From NCBI RefSeq assembly GCF_002993285.1, contig NZ_CP027433.1, forward strand, positions 2,480,001 to 2,544,000: 64,000 nucleotides of DNA. Direction: 5' to 3'. Origin of the DNA: Gordonia iterans (GTDB lineage: Bacteria; Actinomycetota; Actinomycetes; Mycobacteriales; Mycobacteriaceae). Position 1 is the stretch's first letter. Each line of letters opens with the position of its first letter. The notes beneath the pieces are model-generated. The model was not told the DNA's origin. It saw only the letters and a program-made list of their open reading frames with translations, and searched no databases. Shown piece by piece: positions 47,684 to 56,600 of this stretch. Position numbers and translations under genes: made by a program.

Positions 47684-49687
47684 TCACTTCAGACCGGCGA
47701 CGAGGGTGTCCGAGAGCAGTTTGGCGAACTCGGCGGGGTCAGCCAGTTCTCCGCCCTCGGCCAGCAGCGCCATCGAATAGAGCAGCTTGGCGGTCGGTTC
47801 GAGGGCAGCGCGGTCGTCGCCGGCCTCCGTGTGCGCCTTGGCCAGCCCGGTGACCAGCGGGTGCTCCGGGTTGAGCTCGAGGATCCGCTTCATGTGCGGC
47901 ACCGGCTGCCCCGACGCCCGGTACAGCTTCTCCAGTTGCGGCGACATCGAGAACGCGTCGCCCACCAGGCACGCCGCCGATTCGGTGAGGCGTTTGGTGA
48001 GCCGCGACTCGCTGACGTCGGCGTCGAGGACCTCGGTGAGCCAAGCGAGCAGGTCGGCGAATTCGGCGTCCCGCTCGGCGTCGTCTTCGGAATCCTCGTC
48101 ATCGAGAGCGGCCTCTCCCTTGGCGACCGACACGAAGCGCTTGCCCTCGAACTCCGGCATGGCCGAGGTCCACATCTCGTCGACCGGATCCGAGAGCAGC
48201 AGCACCTCGATGCCCTTGGCGCGGAAGCCCTCCAGGTGCGGCGAGCGCTCGATCTGCTGCCGCGTCTCACCGGTCATGTAGTAAATGACGTCCTGGTCGG
48301 CCGAGCAGCGGGAGAGGTAGTCGGCGAGGGTGGTGGGCTCGTCGTCGGAATGCGTCGAGTCGAAGACCGAGGCCTTCAGGATCGCCTGGAAGTTGTCCTG
48401 ATCGTTCACCAGGCCTTCCTTGAACACCCGGCCGAAGCTGCCCCAGAAGGTCTTGTAGTCGTCCGGGCGCCGGTCCTGCAGTTCCTGGACCGTGCCGATG
48501 ACCTTCTTCACCAGACGACGGCGGATCGCCCGGATCTGCCGGTCCTGCTGCAGGATCTCGCGAGAGACGTTGAGCGACAGGTCGTTCGCGTCGACGACGC
48601 CCTGCACGAAGCGCAGATACTCGGGCATCAGTTCGGGACAGTCGTCCATGATGAACACCCGGCGCACGTACAGGTGCAGGGCGCTCTTGCGCTCGCGCAT
48701 GAACAGGTCGAACGGCGCCTGAGAGGGCAGGAACAGCAGCGCCTGGTACTCGAAGGTCCCCTCCGCGTGCAGCGAGATGGTCTCCAGCGGCGCGTCCCAG
48801 TTGTGGCTGATGTGCCGGTAGAACTCGGCGTACTCCTCGTCGGAGACCTCGTCCTTGCTCTTGGCCCACAGCGCCTTCTGGGAGTTGAGCGTCACATCGA
48901 CGGTCTCCACCGTCGCCTCGCCGCTCTCCTCAGAGCCTCCCTCGCCGGTCGAGCTGCCCTCGCCGGTCGAGCTGCCCTCGCCGGTCGAGCTGCCCTCGCC
49001 GGTCGAGCTGCCCTCGCCGGTCGAGCTTGTCGAGACCACCTCCGCCATCCGGATCGGCCACGCGATGAAGTCCGAGTACTTCTTCACCAGGCGGCGCAGC
49101 ACGGCCGGATCGGTGTAGTCGTGCACGGCGTTCTCTTCGTCCACCGGCTTGAGGTGCAGGGTGATCGCCGTGCCCTGCGGCGCATCGTCGACGTCGTCGA
49201 TGGTGTAGGTGCCGTCGCCCGTGGACTCCCAGCGGGTGCCGACGGCCTCGCCGGCCTTGCGGGTGACCATGCTCACGCGGTCGGCGACCATGAACGTCGA
49301 GTAGAAGCCGATGCCGAACTGGCCGATCAGCTCCTCGGAGGCCGCGGAGTCGCCGGCCTCGGCCAGCGCCTGGCGCAACTGGGCCGTCCCGGACTTGGCG
49401 ACGGTGCCGATCAGTTCGATCACCTCGTCCCGGTTCATCCCGATGCCGTTGTCGGCGACGGTGAGAGTGCGCGCCTCCGCATCCGGGATCAGCTGAACAT
49501 GCAGGTCGTCGGTGTCGACGACGAGGTCCTTATTGCGCAGCGACTCGATCCGCACCTTGTCCAGCGCGTCCGACGAGTTAGAGATCAGCTCCCGCAGAAA
49601 GCTGTCCTTGTTGGAGTAGATCGAGTGGACGACCAGATCCAGCAGTTGCCGCGCTTCGGCCTGGAACTCGTGGACTTGCGATGTCAT
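47684..49687 (-). CDS. htpG: Hsp90-family chaperone HtpG with a repeat-expanded linker
   Basis: A 667-residue Hsp90 homologue. The N-terminal ATPase domain has NSSDALDKVR, DNGIGMNRDEV and GQFGIGFYS; the middle and dimerisation domains follow. Between them, at residues ~217-252, is the linker VVSTSSTGEGSSTGEGSSTGEG, a repeat of the hexapeptide SSTGEG encoded by the 18-bp array at 48941-49027. Other HtpG proteins have a short charged linker there. The start at 49687 fits the family (MTSQVHEFQAEARQLL). The next gene downstream is the Ddn-like protein. Confidence 0.95.
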   Translation of the reverse strand: MTSQVHEFQAEARQLLDLVVHSIYSNKDSFLRELISNSSDALDKVRIESLRNKDLVVDTDDLHVQLIPDAEARTLTVADNGIGMNRDEVIELIGTVAKSGTAQLRQALAEAGDSAASEELIGQFGIGFYSTFMVADRVSMVTRKAGEAVGTRWESTGDGTYTIDDVDDAPQGTAITLHLKPVDEENAVHDYTDPAVLRRLVKKYSDFIAWPIRMAEVVSTSSTGEGSSTGEGSSTGEGSSTGEGSSTGEGGSEESGEATVETVDVTLNSQKALWAKSKDEVSDEEYAEFYRHISHNWDAPLETISLHAEGTFEYQALLFLPSQAPFDLFMRERKSALHLYVRRVFIMDDCPELMPEYLRFVQGVVDANDLSLNVSREILQQDRQIRAIRRRLVKKVIGTVQELQDRRPDDYKTFWGSFGRVFKEGLVNDQDNFQAILKASVFDSTHSDDEPTTLADYLSRCSADQDVIYYMTGETRQQIERSPHLEGFRAKGIEVLLLSDPVDEMWTSAMPEFEGKRFVSVAKGEAALDDEDSEDDAERDAEFADLLAWLTEVLDADVSESRLTKRLTESAACLVGDAFSMSPQLEKLYRASGQPVPHMKRILELNPEHPLVTGLAKAHTEAGDDRAALEPTAKLLYSMALLAEGGELADPAEFAKLLSDTLVAGLK
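48941..49037. repeat. 18-bp tandem repeats inside htpG, ending in GGTCGAGCTTGTCGAGACC
   Basis: Four full 18-bp units (CTCGCCGGTCGAGCTGCC) start at 48941, 48959, 48977 and 48995, and a fifth runs from 49013 into GGTCGAGCTTGTCGAGACC (49019-49037). The following CACCTCCGCC is nearly the same as the end of the 12904-13018 array. The units are in frame and encode SSTGEG in the chaperone linker. Confidence 0.95.
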
Positions 49688-49787
49688 GACGGAGTGCTCC
49701 CCAATCAGTCGGTGAAATCGGTGTCGCGGGCACCGGGTGGTGCGCGAGACCACTTTACCGGCGCGCCGAACGCGTAGTCTCAGGTCC

Positions 49788-50558
49788 GTGCCCGACACTC
49801 TCCGGACCGACGCGCCCAGCGCCCTGTTCGTTCACGCCCACCCCGACGACGAGTCGTTGTGGACGGGCGGTCTGATCGCCGATCTCTCGGCCCGTGGCGC
49901 GCCGACCACGCTGATCACCTGCACCTGGGCCGAGGGCACCTCCCGGCACCGGGAGCTGCTCGACGCGACGGCGGCGCTCGGGATGCACGAGCCGCCGATC
50001 ATGCTCGGGTACGCGGACTGCTTCGTCCCCGAGTCGGCCCCCGGCGCGCCGCGCCTGATCGACGTGCCGTTCGACGACGCCGTACGCCAGATCGTCGAAC
50101 AGATCCGGCGGCTGCGGCCGTCGGTGATCGTCACCTACAACGCGTACGGGATCTACGGGCATCCCGATCACATGCATGCGCACCGGCTCGCGGTGATTGC
50201 GGCCGACGTCGCCGCCATCGGCAGTTACGCCCCGGAGCTCGGCGATCCGTGGCAGACCTCCTCCCTGTACTTCGCGACCCTGCCCAAGGCCACCGTGGAA
50301 ACCCTGCGCCCACACTTGCTGGCCGATTCGAAGATCCACATCGCCGGCACCGCCCCCGACCTGGTCAGCGTGAAGTTGGACCTGCAGCACCGGCTGGGCG
50401 AGAAGGTCCGCGCGATCACCTCGCACCGGACCGAACTCGCACGCAGCGGCTCGATGCAGCACTTCATGACCCTCCCGAAGGACATGCAGCGCCTGTTCCT
50501 CGGCTGGGAGGCCTATCGTCGTCGCGACCTGGTTCCCGGCGGCCGCGACCTGGTCTGA
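49788..50558 (+). CDS. PIG-L family deacetylase
   Basis: A 256-residue zinc-dependent N-acetylglucosamine-type deacetylase (LmbE/PIG-L). ALFVHAHPDDESLWTGG contains the metal motif AHPDDE, and IYGHPDHMHAHRLA gives the second His motif. Relatives include MshB and Mca of mycothiol metabolism; which one this is cannot be decided by eye. The GTG at 49788 (VPDTLRTDA) is preferred to the ATG at 49737. The gene diverges from htpG. Confidence 0.88.
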   Translation: MPDTLRTDAPSALFVHAHPDDESLWTGGLIADLSARGAPTTLITCTWAEGTSRHRELLDATAALGMHEPPIMLGYADCFVPESAPGAPRLIDVPFDDAVRQIVEQIRRLRPSVIVTYNAYGIYGHPDHMHAHRLAVIAADVAAIGSYAPELGDPWQTSSLYFATLPKATVETLRPHLLADSKIHIAGTAPDLVSVKLDLQHRLGEKVRAITSHRTELARSGSMQHFMTLPKDMQRLFLGWEAYRRRDLVPGGRDLV

Positions 50559-50588
50559 TCCGGCCGCACGGGTCGAGCACCTCCAACA

Positions 50589-50668
50589 GGCTGCCGGATT
50601 GGCTTCCGACTGCCAGGTTAACCCGGCAGCAGCAGCCCAGCCCGGCTGCCGGAACGGAACCCGGCAGC
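50589..50668. repeat. 80-bp direct repeat, copy A, downstream of the AbiEi-like gene
   Basis: It aligns without gaps to copy B at 51671-51750 with 63 of 80 identical bases (counted by eye). Both have GCTGCCGGATT near the left end, GGTTAAC in the middle and GCCGGAACGGAA near the right. Each can fold through GCTGCCGG/CCGGCAGC pairs. Copies are in the same orientation, 1082 bp apart, bracketing a single gene. Confidence 0.85.
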
Positions 50669-50684
50669 ACCTGGTCGCCCAGGT

Positions 50685-51647
50685 TCACGCGAGGTGCAGC
50701 CGGGCGATCCACTCCCGGACCAGCGGCACCACCCGGCCGGCCTCCAGGTCTGCCCAGATCCAGCGGATCACCATCAACCCAAGCGCCCGCAACTCGTCTT
50801 CCCGGGCCTTCTCCCGCATCACCGCCTGCGTCACGGTCTCGTCCGGCCGGAGGTCGCGTTGATACTTGCGGAGTCCGTCGAACTCGCCGATCAGTCGCCC
50901 TCCCCAGTCGAAGTCGACGCGGTGGCGCCGTTTCCGACCCGGGTACCAGACCTGCAGCGACGGCACGGGGAGTCCGGCGAGGATGAGTTGTGCTCGGCTC
51001 CACGATTCACCGACAGACTCGGAGTCTCCGTCGGCGAACGTCAATGCACGCGTCGCCATCGCGGAGCCGGTCCGGCGTCGGGCTTCGAGCTCCGCCTTGA
51101 GCTGGTCCACCGTCGCTCCCAGGCGGAGCGCGCCGTCGAGTGCGGTCAGCGCCTGAGCGAAGTCCCCGCAGCAGGCGATGTCGACGGCGGTCCTCGCCAC
51201 CGAGGTGACGAGAACTCCGTCGACAGCGACGGCCTCGGCGTCGTCGATCTTTCCGGGATGCACGTGTCGGCGGTTCCGCATATGTCCTCCGCCACGACGG
51301 CCGCTGAACACGTGGACTCGGTCCAGGTCGGGCTTCAGCAGTTTCAGTCCGTGCAGCGCGGCCGCGGACTGGTGACCCAGCACCGGCGCAGCGCCGCGGC
51401 CTGCCGAGCCGAACGCGATGCATCGCATCCGGTAGTGCGCGTCGCCCCGTTCCGACCCGACGGGAAGGGCTCCGGGCAGCAGGTACGCTCCCTCGCCGAG
51501 ATCCAGCAGCCGACCGCTCTTGACGTGCGCATGGAGCTGAGCGTCGGTGTATCCCTGCTTGAGCGCAGCGGCCCGCCTGATCACTCCGTGCCGATCTGTG
51601 TAGAACTCCACGGTCCTTAGACGCAGCGGAACCGGGCGCGGTTCCAT
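50685..51647 (-). CDS. AbiEi-like HTH protein with PD-(D/E)XK-type C-terminal domain
   Basis: A ~320-residue protein. The N-terminus (HGVIRRAAALKQGYTDAQLHAHVKSGRLLDLGEGAYLL) resembles the AbiEi_4 antitoxin helix-turn-helix domain. The C-terminal RVDFDWGGRLIGEFDGLRKYQRD has the D, E-x-D and K arrangement of PD-(D/E)XK/DUF559-type nucleases. Such solitary proteins are common in high-GC actinobacteria; there is no partner AbiEii nucleotidyltransferase nearby, so an antitoxin role is doubtful. The ATG at 51647 (MEPRPVPLRLRT) is chosen because the longer ORF enters repeat B. Direct 80-bp repeats bracket it. Confidence 0.72.
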   Translation of the reverse strand: MEPRPVPLRLRTVEFYTDRHGVIRRAAALKQGYTDAQLHAHVKSGRLLDLGEGAYLLPGALPVGSERGDAHYRMRCIAFGSAGRGAAPVLGHQSAAALHGLKLLKPDLDRVHVFSGRRGGGHMRNRRHVHPGKIDDAEAVAVDGVLVTSVARTAVDIACCGDFAQALTALDGALRLGATVDQLKAELEARRRTGSAMATRALTFADGDSESVGESWSRAQLILAGLPVPSLQVWYPGRKRRHRVDFDWGGRLIGEFDGLRKYQRDLRPDETVTQAVMREKAREDELRALGLMVIRWIWADLEAGRVVPLVREWIARLHLA

Positions 51648-51670
51648 CCGGGCGGTCCGAACACACCTCC

Positions 51671-51750
51671 GACTGCCGGATTCGCTATCGGCTGCCGGGT
51701 TAACGCAGCAGCGGCAGAGGAACTCGGCAGCCGGAACGGAATCCGGCATC
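51671..51750. repeat. 80-bp direct repeat, copy B, upstream of the AbiEi-like gene
   Basis: Partner of copy A (50589-50668), about 79% identical, same orientation, no gaps. It lies in the gap between recD's 3' end and the AbiEi-like gene, and ends 11 bp before the recD stop. Its position upstream means it may contain the promoter of the AbiEi-like gene. Confidence 0.85.
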
Positions 51751-51760
51751 ATGATGCACG

Positions 51761-53650
51761 CTACAGCTCGCGGACGGTCAGGCCCAGACCGCTGGCTCGC
51801 TGGACCGGGCGGTTCACCGCGGCGATCAGCTCGGCTTCGGTGCCGACGATGTACACAGTCTCCCGGGCGCGCGTCACCGCGGTGTACAGCAGCTCCTTGG
51901 TGAGCAGTTGCGCGTCCACGCCCGGCAGCACGACGGTCACCGCGCCGAACTGGCTGCCCTGACTGCGGTGGATCGTCATCGCGTACACCGGCGACGCGTC
52001 CGCGACCTGGCTCGGGTGCAGCCGCATCACCTCGTCACCGCGTTCGAAGACCACCGTCCGGCCGTCTCCGTCGGCGATCACCACTCCCGAGTCGCCGTTG
52101 AAGATGCGGTGGGCGACGTCGTTCTTGTTCACCAGCAGCGGCTCGCCCACGTAGTTCCCGGTCGGCGGGATCGCTCCGCCGAGATCCTCGTTGATCCAGT
52201 CGACGATCCGCCGCGACCAGCCGGACACGCCGTACCGCCCGTCCCGGTGCGCGCAGAGCACCCGGTGCCGCATCAGCGCGGCGAGCGCATCGCGGTCCCG
52301 GCCCGCTCCTGCGGCGTCGTGCAGTGCCCGCGCCCACGAGATCACCTGGGCCCGAACGGGATCGGTCCGCTCCGGGTCCACCAGCACCACGCGGCCGAGA
52401 GTGTCAGCAGCGAAGCGCTGGGCACCCTCGCCGGTGATCAGGTCGACCACCTCGGCGGCGCCGTCCGGACCGTCCGCGGCCTGGATCGCAGCGGCGACCG
52501 CCGAGATCTGTCCGCCGTACCGGTGCCCGCGCGTCAGCGTGATCACCCCGTCGGCCAGCGCCAGTCGCTCAGCCTCGGTGAACTCTCCCTCCGGGGGCGG
52601 CGCCACCGCGAGGAACTCCTCGGGCAGGCCGGTCTCGACCCGCCCAGCCCGGTCGACGAGGTCGGCCAGCACGACTCCCGCGTCGACGGACGAGAGCTGG
52701 TGCGGATCACCGACCAGGATCAGCCGGGTGTCCGGTCGCAGCGCCTCCAGCAGCCGGCTCATCAGGGTGACCGAGAGCATCGAGGTCTCGTCGACCACCA
52801 CCACCTCGTAGGGCAGCCGGTTGTCCGCACCGCGCCAGAACGAGCCGTCCGGCCGCGAGCCGAGCATCTTGTGCACCGTGGTGGCGACCGGGGCGTGATG
52901 CAGCCGGTGACCGCCCGTGCGGTAGTCGTTGATCGACGCCTGCATCTGTGCCGCCGCCCGGCCGGTCGGGGCACACAGTCCGATCCGCGCGTTCTCACCG
53001 AGAAGCTGCTCCATCACCGCGAGGATCCGCGCCACCGTGTAGGTCTTGCCGGTTCCCGGGCCGCCCGCGAGCACCGTCGTCCACGATGTGGCCGCCAGTG
53101 CCGCGGCCGCCCGTTGACGGTCGTAGTGTTCACCGGCCTCGGCGAAGACTGCGTCGACCGCGCGCCCCAGCCGGTCCGCATCCACTACGGGACGCCGCGA
53201 CCGGCGACGATCCAGGATCGCGCGGATGCTCTGCTCCTGCCGGAAGTACTTGCGCAGGTACAGCAACGGCCCGGATTCGGAATCCACCAACGCGAGCGGC
53301 CGCAGCGGGCCGCTCGGACAGCCGGTGACCAGTGGTGAACGCCGCAGCGTATCGACGAGCGCCGCCGGCTCCGGCCACGGCAGCGGCTCCGGCTCTGCCG
53401 GTCCGTCGTCGGCCGGATCGTCGGGGCGCTCGGCGGTGATCGCGGTGATCTCATTCAGCCGGACACACGTCGACCCGGTCCGCACCGCCCGGACGGCGAG
53501 CGCGGTGGCCACCAGTTCGTCGTCGCCGATCGCGGCGCCGCTGAGCGCGGCCACCCGGCGCGCGACGTGCACGTCCGCCGCCGCGAACACCCCGGCGTCG
53601 TTGAACACGCGGAGCACGCCTGTCTCGGCCGTCACCAGTTGCCCGCTCAC
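51761..53650 (-). CDS. recD: Exodeoxyribonuclease V alpha subunit RecD
   Basis: A 629-residue superfamily 1B helicase subunit of RecBCD. Walker A is GGPGTGKT near residue 198; VVVDETSMLSV (motif II) and YAMTIHRSQGSQFGAVTVVLP (motif VI) are present. The GTG at 53650 overlaps the recB stop by GTGA, giving VSGQLVTAETGVLRVF; upstream in-frame codons run through recB's terminal repeat array and are rejected. Last of the recC-recB-recD set. Confidence 0.93.
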   Translation of the reverse strand: MSGQLVTAETGVLRVFNDAGVFAAADVHVARRVAALSGAAIGDDELVATALAVRAVRTGSTCVRLNEITAITAERPDDPADDGPAEPEPLPWPEPAALVDTLRRSPLVTGCPSGPLRPLALVDSESGPLLYLRKYFRQEQSIRAILDRRRSRRPVVDADRLGRAVDAVFAEAGEHYDRQRAAAALAATSWTTVLAGGPGTGKTYTVARILAVMEQLLGENARIGLCAPTGRAAAQMQASINDYRTGGHRLHHAPVATTVHKMLGSRPDGSFWRGADNRLPYEVVVVDETSMLSVTLMSRLLEALRPDTRLILVGDPHQLSSVDAGVVLADLVDRAGRVETGLPEEFLAVAPPPEGEFTEAERLALADGVITLTRGHRYGGQISAVAAAIQAADGPDGAAEVVDLITGEGAQRFAADTLGRVVLVDPERTDPVRAQVISWARALHDAAGAGRDRDALAALMRHRVLCAHRDGRYGVSGWSRRIVDWINEDLGGAIPPTGNYVGEPLLVNKNDVAHRIFNGDSGVVIADGDGRTVVFERGDEVMRLHPSQVADASPVYAMTIHRSQGSQFGAVTVVLPGVDAQLLTKELLYTAVTRARETVYIVGTEAELIAAVNRPVQRASGLGLTVREL

Positions 53651-56600
53651 TGCTCGGCCTCTGTGGTCTCGACTCCGCTCGACCGACGAGAAGGCTCGTC
53701 CTCTGTGGTCTCGACTCCGCTCGACCGACGAGAAGGCCCGTCCTCTGTGGTCTCGACTCCGCTCGACCAACGAGAAAGCGCGTCCTCCTCCGTGGTCGCA
53801 CCGGACCGCACGCCCGCAAGCAAGTCGGACATGTCTGTCACGAGCGCCGTCGGCAGTCGCCACTCGAACACGCCGCAGCCCGGTGGATTATCCGGCCCGG
53901 ACATGCCGCGCACGAAGTGATACTGCACCGGTCCCAGGTGCTGCGCCGGATCGTAGCCGGGCAGCCGCCATCGCAGATACCGGTGCAGCGCCACCGAGTA
54001 CAGCAGCGCCTGGAGCGGATAGTGCGACGCCGCCATCTCCTCGGCCATCGCCGCCGTGCCGAAGTCCTCGACGTTCAGGTCCCCGGGCCGCAACCTGTTG
54101 GTCTTGTAGTCGACCACCACGAACCTCCCCTGGGTCGTCCGCAGCACCGAGTCGATGCTTCCGGTGAGATAACCCCGGAACCGCTCGGTGGACACCGTCC
54201 GGACCGTCTCCGCATAATCGCGCAACGGGTCGTCTTCTGGGAGATGCGCCGCGAGCAGTTCTCCCACCTCGTCGAGCGTGAATCCCGGTGCGGCCAGCGG
54301 AAGTTCGAACTCCATCTCGGCCAGCCGGTCCCGCGGGCCGATGCTCGCCAGGTCTCCGAAGCCCAGCGGCGTGGTGAGCACGCCCATCAGTGCCCCCGCC
54401 AGCCGGTCGACGTCGATGTCGACGCCGCGACGTTCGGCGCCCTCGGCCGTCCGCAGCCGCACGTGCGCGGACAGGTCCGGCGCCGAGGTGTCGACGTGCT
54501 CGAGGACCTCGTGCACGAGCGTGCCGAACGCGGCCCCGAACGGCAGGCCGTTCATCAACGACGGTGTACCCGCAGCGTTCTCGGCGCCGACGGCAGGCGA
54601 CTCGTCACCGGGCTCGGGCTCGTCATCGAGCAGGCCGTCCTCGGGTTCTGTCTCGACCCCGCTCGCGAGTGGGCCCGCGTGGGCGGCCGCATGCGCTTCA
54701 CGCACGATGCCCGAGTACGAGGTGCGCCGCCAATCCTGGTCGATGTGCCCGGAGAAGACCGCCGCGGCCAATTCCGGCGTGCCGTCGATCCTCGGCGCCG
54801 GCCGCCAGCGCAGTCCGGCCGCATGGCGTCCCGCCGGTTCCACGCTGATCAGGCCCGGAGTCACCGACGCGGCCACCTGTTGCAGCCCGCCGATCACCTC
54901 GTGGTCGGTGCCGGGGATTTCGACGTAGGGCGGGATCGCGATGCTCTCCACTCCGGCTTCCACCGCCGCCCGGCGCTCCGCCGCGGTGAAGAGCAATCGA
55001 TGCAGTGCGCCCTGCCTCGTCGGCACCGACGGCCCCCACCAGGCGACGACCTGGGACCGGGCCCGCGTCATCGCGACGTACAGCAGGCGCAGATCCTCCC
55101 CTGCCTCCTCGACCAGGTGCCGCTCTTCCCGGTGCGGACGACCCGGCGCGGCGAGACCGCCGACGTCCAGACGACGTGCGCCGGACTCGTCGTGGTAGAC
55201 GAAGGTCTCCTGCTCCGGCATGCGGGCGCCGTCCCAGCCGAAGGGCAGGTAGACGATCGGAAACTGCAAGCCCTTGCTGGCGTGCACGGTCATGATCGAC
55301 ACCGCACGCGTGTCCCGGTCGAGCCGCCGAGTCTGGGCTCCGCCGTGCCGCATGTTCGACGGGTCGGCGATCTGCTCGGCGAGCCAGGCCACCAGCGAGG
55401 CCAGCCCACCGATCCCGGAAGCCGCGTGTCGATTGCACAGGTCGGCCAACTGCCGGAGGTCGGTCAGCAAGCGCTCGCCGCCCTCTTGTCCCAGCAGGCG
55501 CCGTTCGGTGGCGAACTCGTCGAACAGGCGTGACGACATCAGGGCGAACCCGCCGTCGGCGAACGACCGGGCCAGATCGGCCAGCGCCGCCGCCAGACTG
55601 CCGACCTTCTCGTCGCCGCCCGCGTCCAGGTCGGCGGCGGACACGCCCAGCAACGGGGTCAGCGCGGCGAGTCGGACCTTCGTCGACGCCGACGGCTGCT
55701 CGATCGCCGCCAGCGCATACCACCAGTGCCGTGCCGCGGGCGTCTTGAAGATCGACGTCCCCGACCGCACGACCGACGAGATGCCGCGTTCGGCCAGCGC
55801 CGCCTGGAGCGGCTCCACCGAACCGTTCTTCCGGACCAGGATCGCGACATCGGCCAGCTCCACCGCACGCAGACCGCGCCCGTCGCCGGAATCGACGAGC
55901 GCCCCCGAGGACAGGAAGGCTGCGAGGTCGTCGGCGGCATCCTGCGTGACCCGCTGGCGGACCGCCGCGACCGACGGCAGTCCGTCTCCGCCGAAGTCGT
56001 AGGTGAGGAAGGCCCGAAGGCGCAGCGGCGCTGCGAAATCCGTCGGTCCGGCAGACTCCGGCGTACCCGGTCCGGCGTGTAGTCGCGAGGTCTGCTGCGC
56101 GGCATCGACCGGCTGATAGGCGATGCGCCGATCACCGAAGGCGGTTCCGGCGAAGACTCCGCCGAGCGCGCGCACCAGCGGGCCGTCGCTACGCCGATTG
56201 GTGCTCAGCCGGCGCTGCTCGGAGGCGTCGTGCACGGCGTCGAGATAGCTGGTCACCTCAGCGCCACGGAACGCGTAGATCGACTGCTTGGGGTCGCCCA
56301 CCAGGACCAACGGGATGCGGGCGCTCGCGTCGCCGTCGGCGCCGGAGTGGAAGCACTCGCGCACGATCGCCCACTGTTGCGGGTCGGTGTCCTGGAACTC
56401 GTCGATCAGCACGACGGAGAACTGCTCGCGGATCCGGGCCCGAGCGGCCGCCCCGACCAGCGGGTCCGTGACGATGCGATGCAGCACGTTCTGGAGGTCG
56501 TCGTAGGTACGCACGCGTGCCAGCCGTTTGCGGAACTCGATCTCGGTGCGCGCCCGGGCCGCCAGTTCGACCCGGAGTGCCGCGGGCTCGTCGCATTCGT

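Noticed and set aside
47831..49777. Long open frame antisense to htpG
   Set aside because: It mirrors htpG codons, including the repeat array, and has no start signal or domain.
51648..51752. Extended start of the AbiEi-like protein
   Set aside because: The extra 35 residues are encoded by the 80-bp direct repeat, so the ATG at 51647 is preferred.
53651..53863. N-terminal extension of RecD through the 42-bp repeats
   Set aside because: It overlaps recB's coding tail in another frame; the GTG at 53650 in the recB stop overlap gives the family start.
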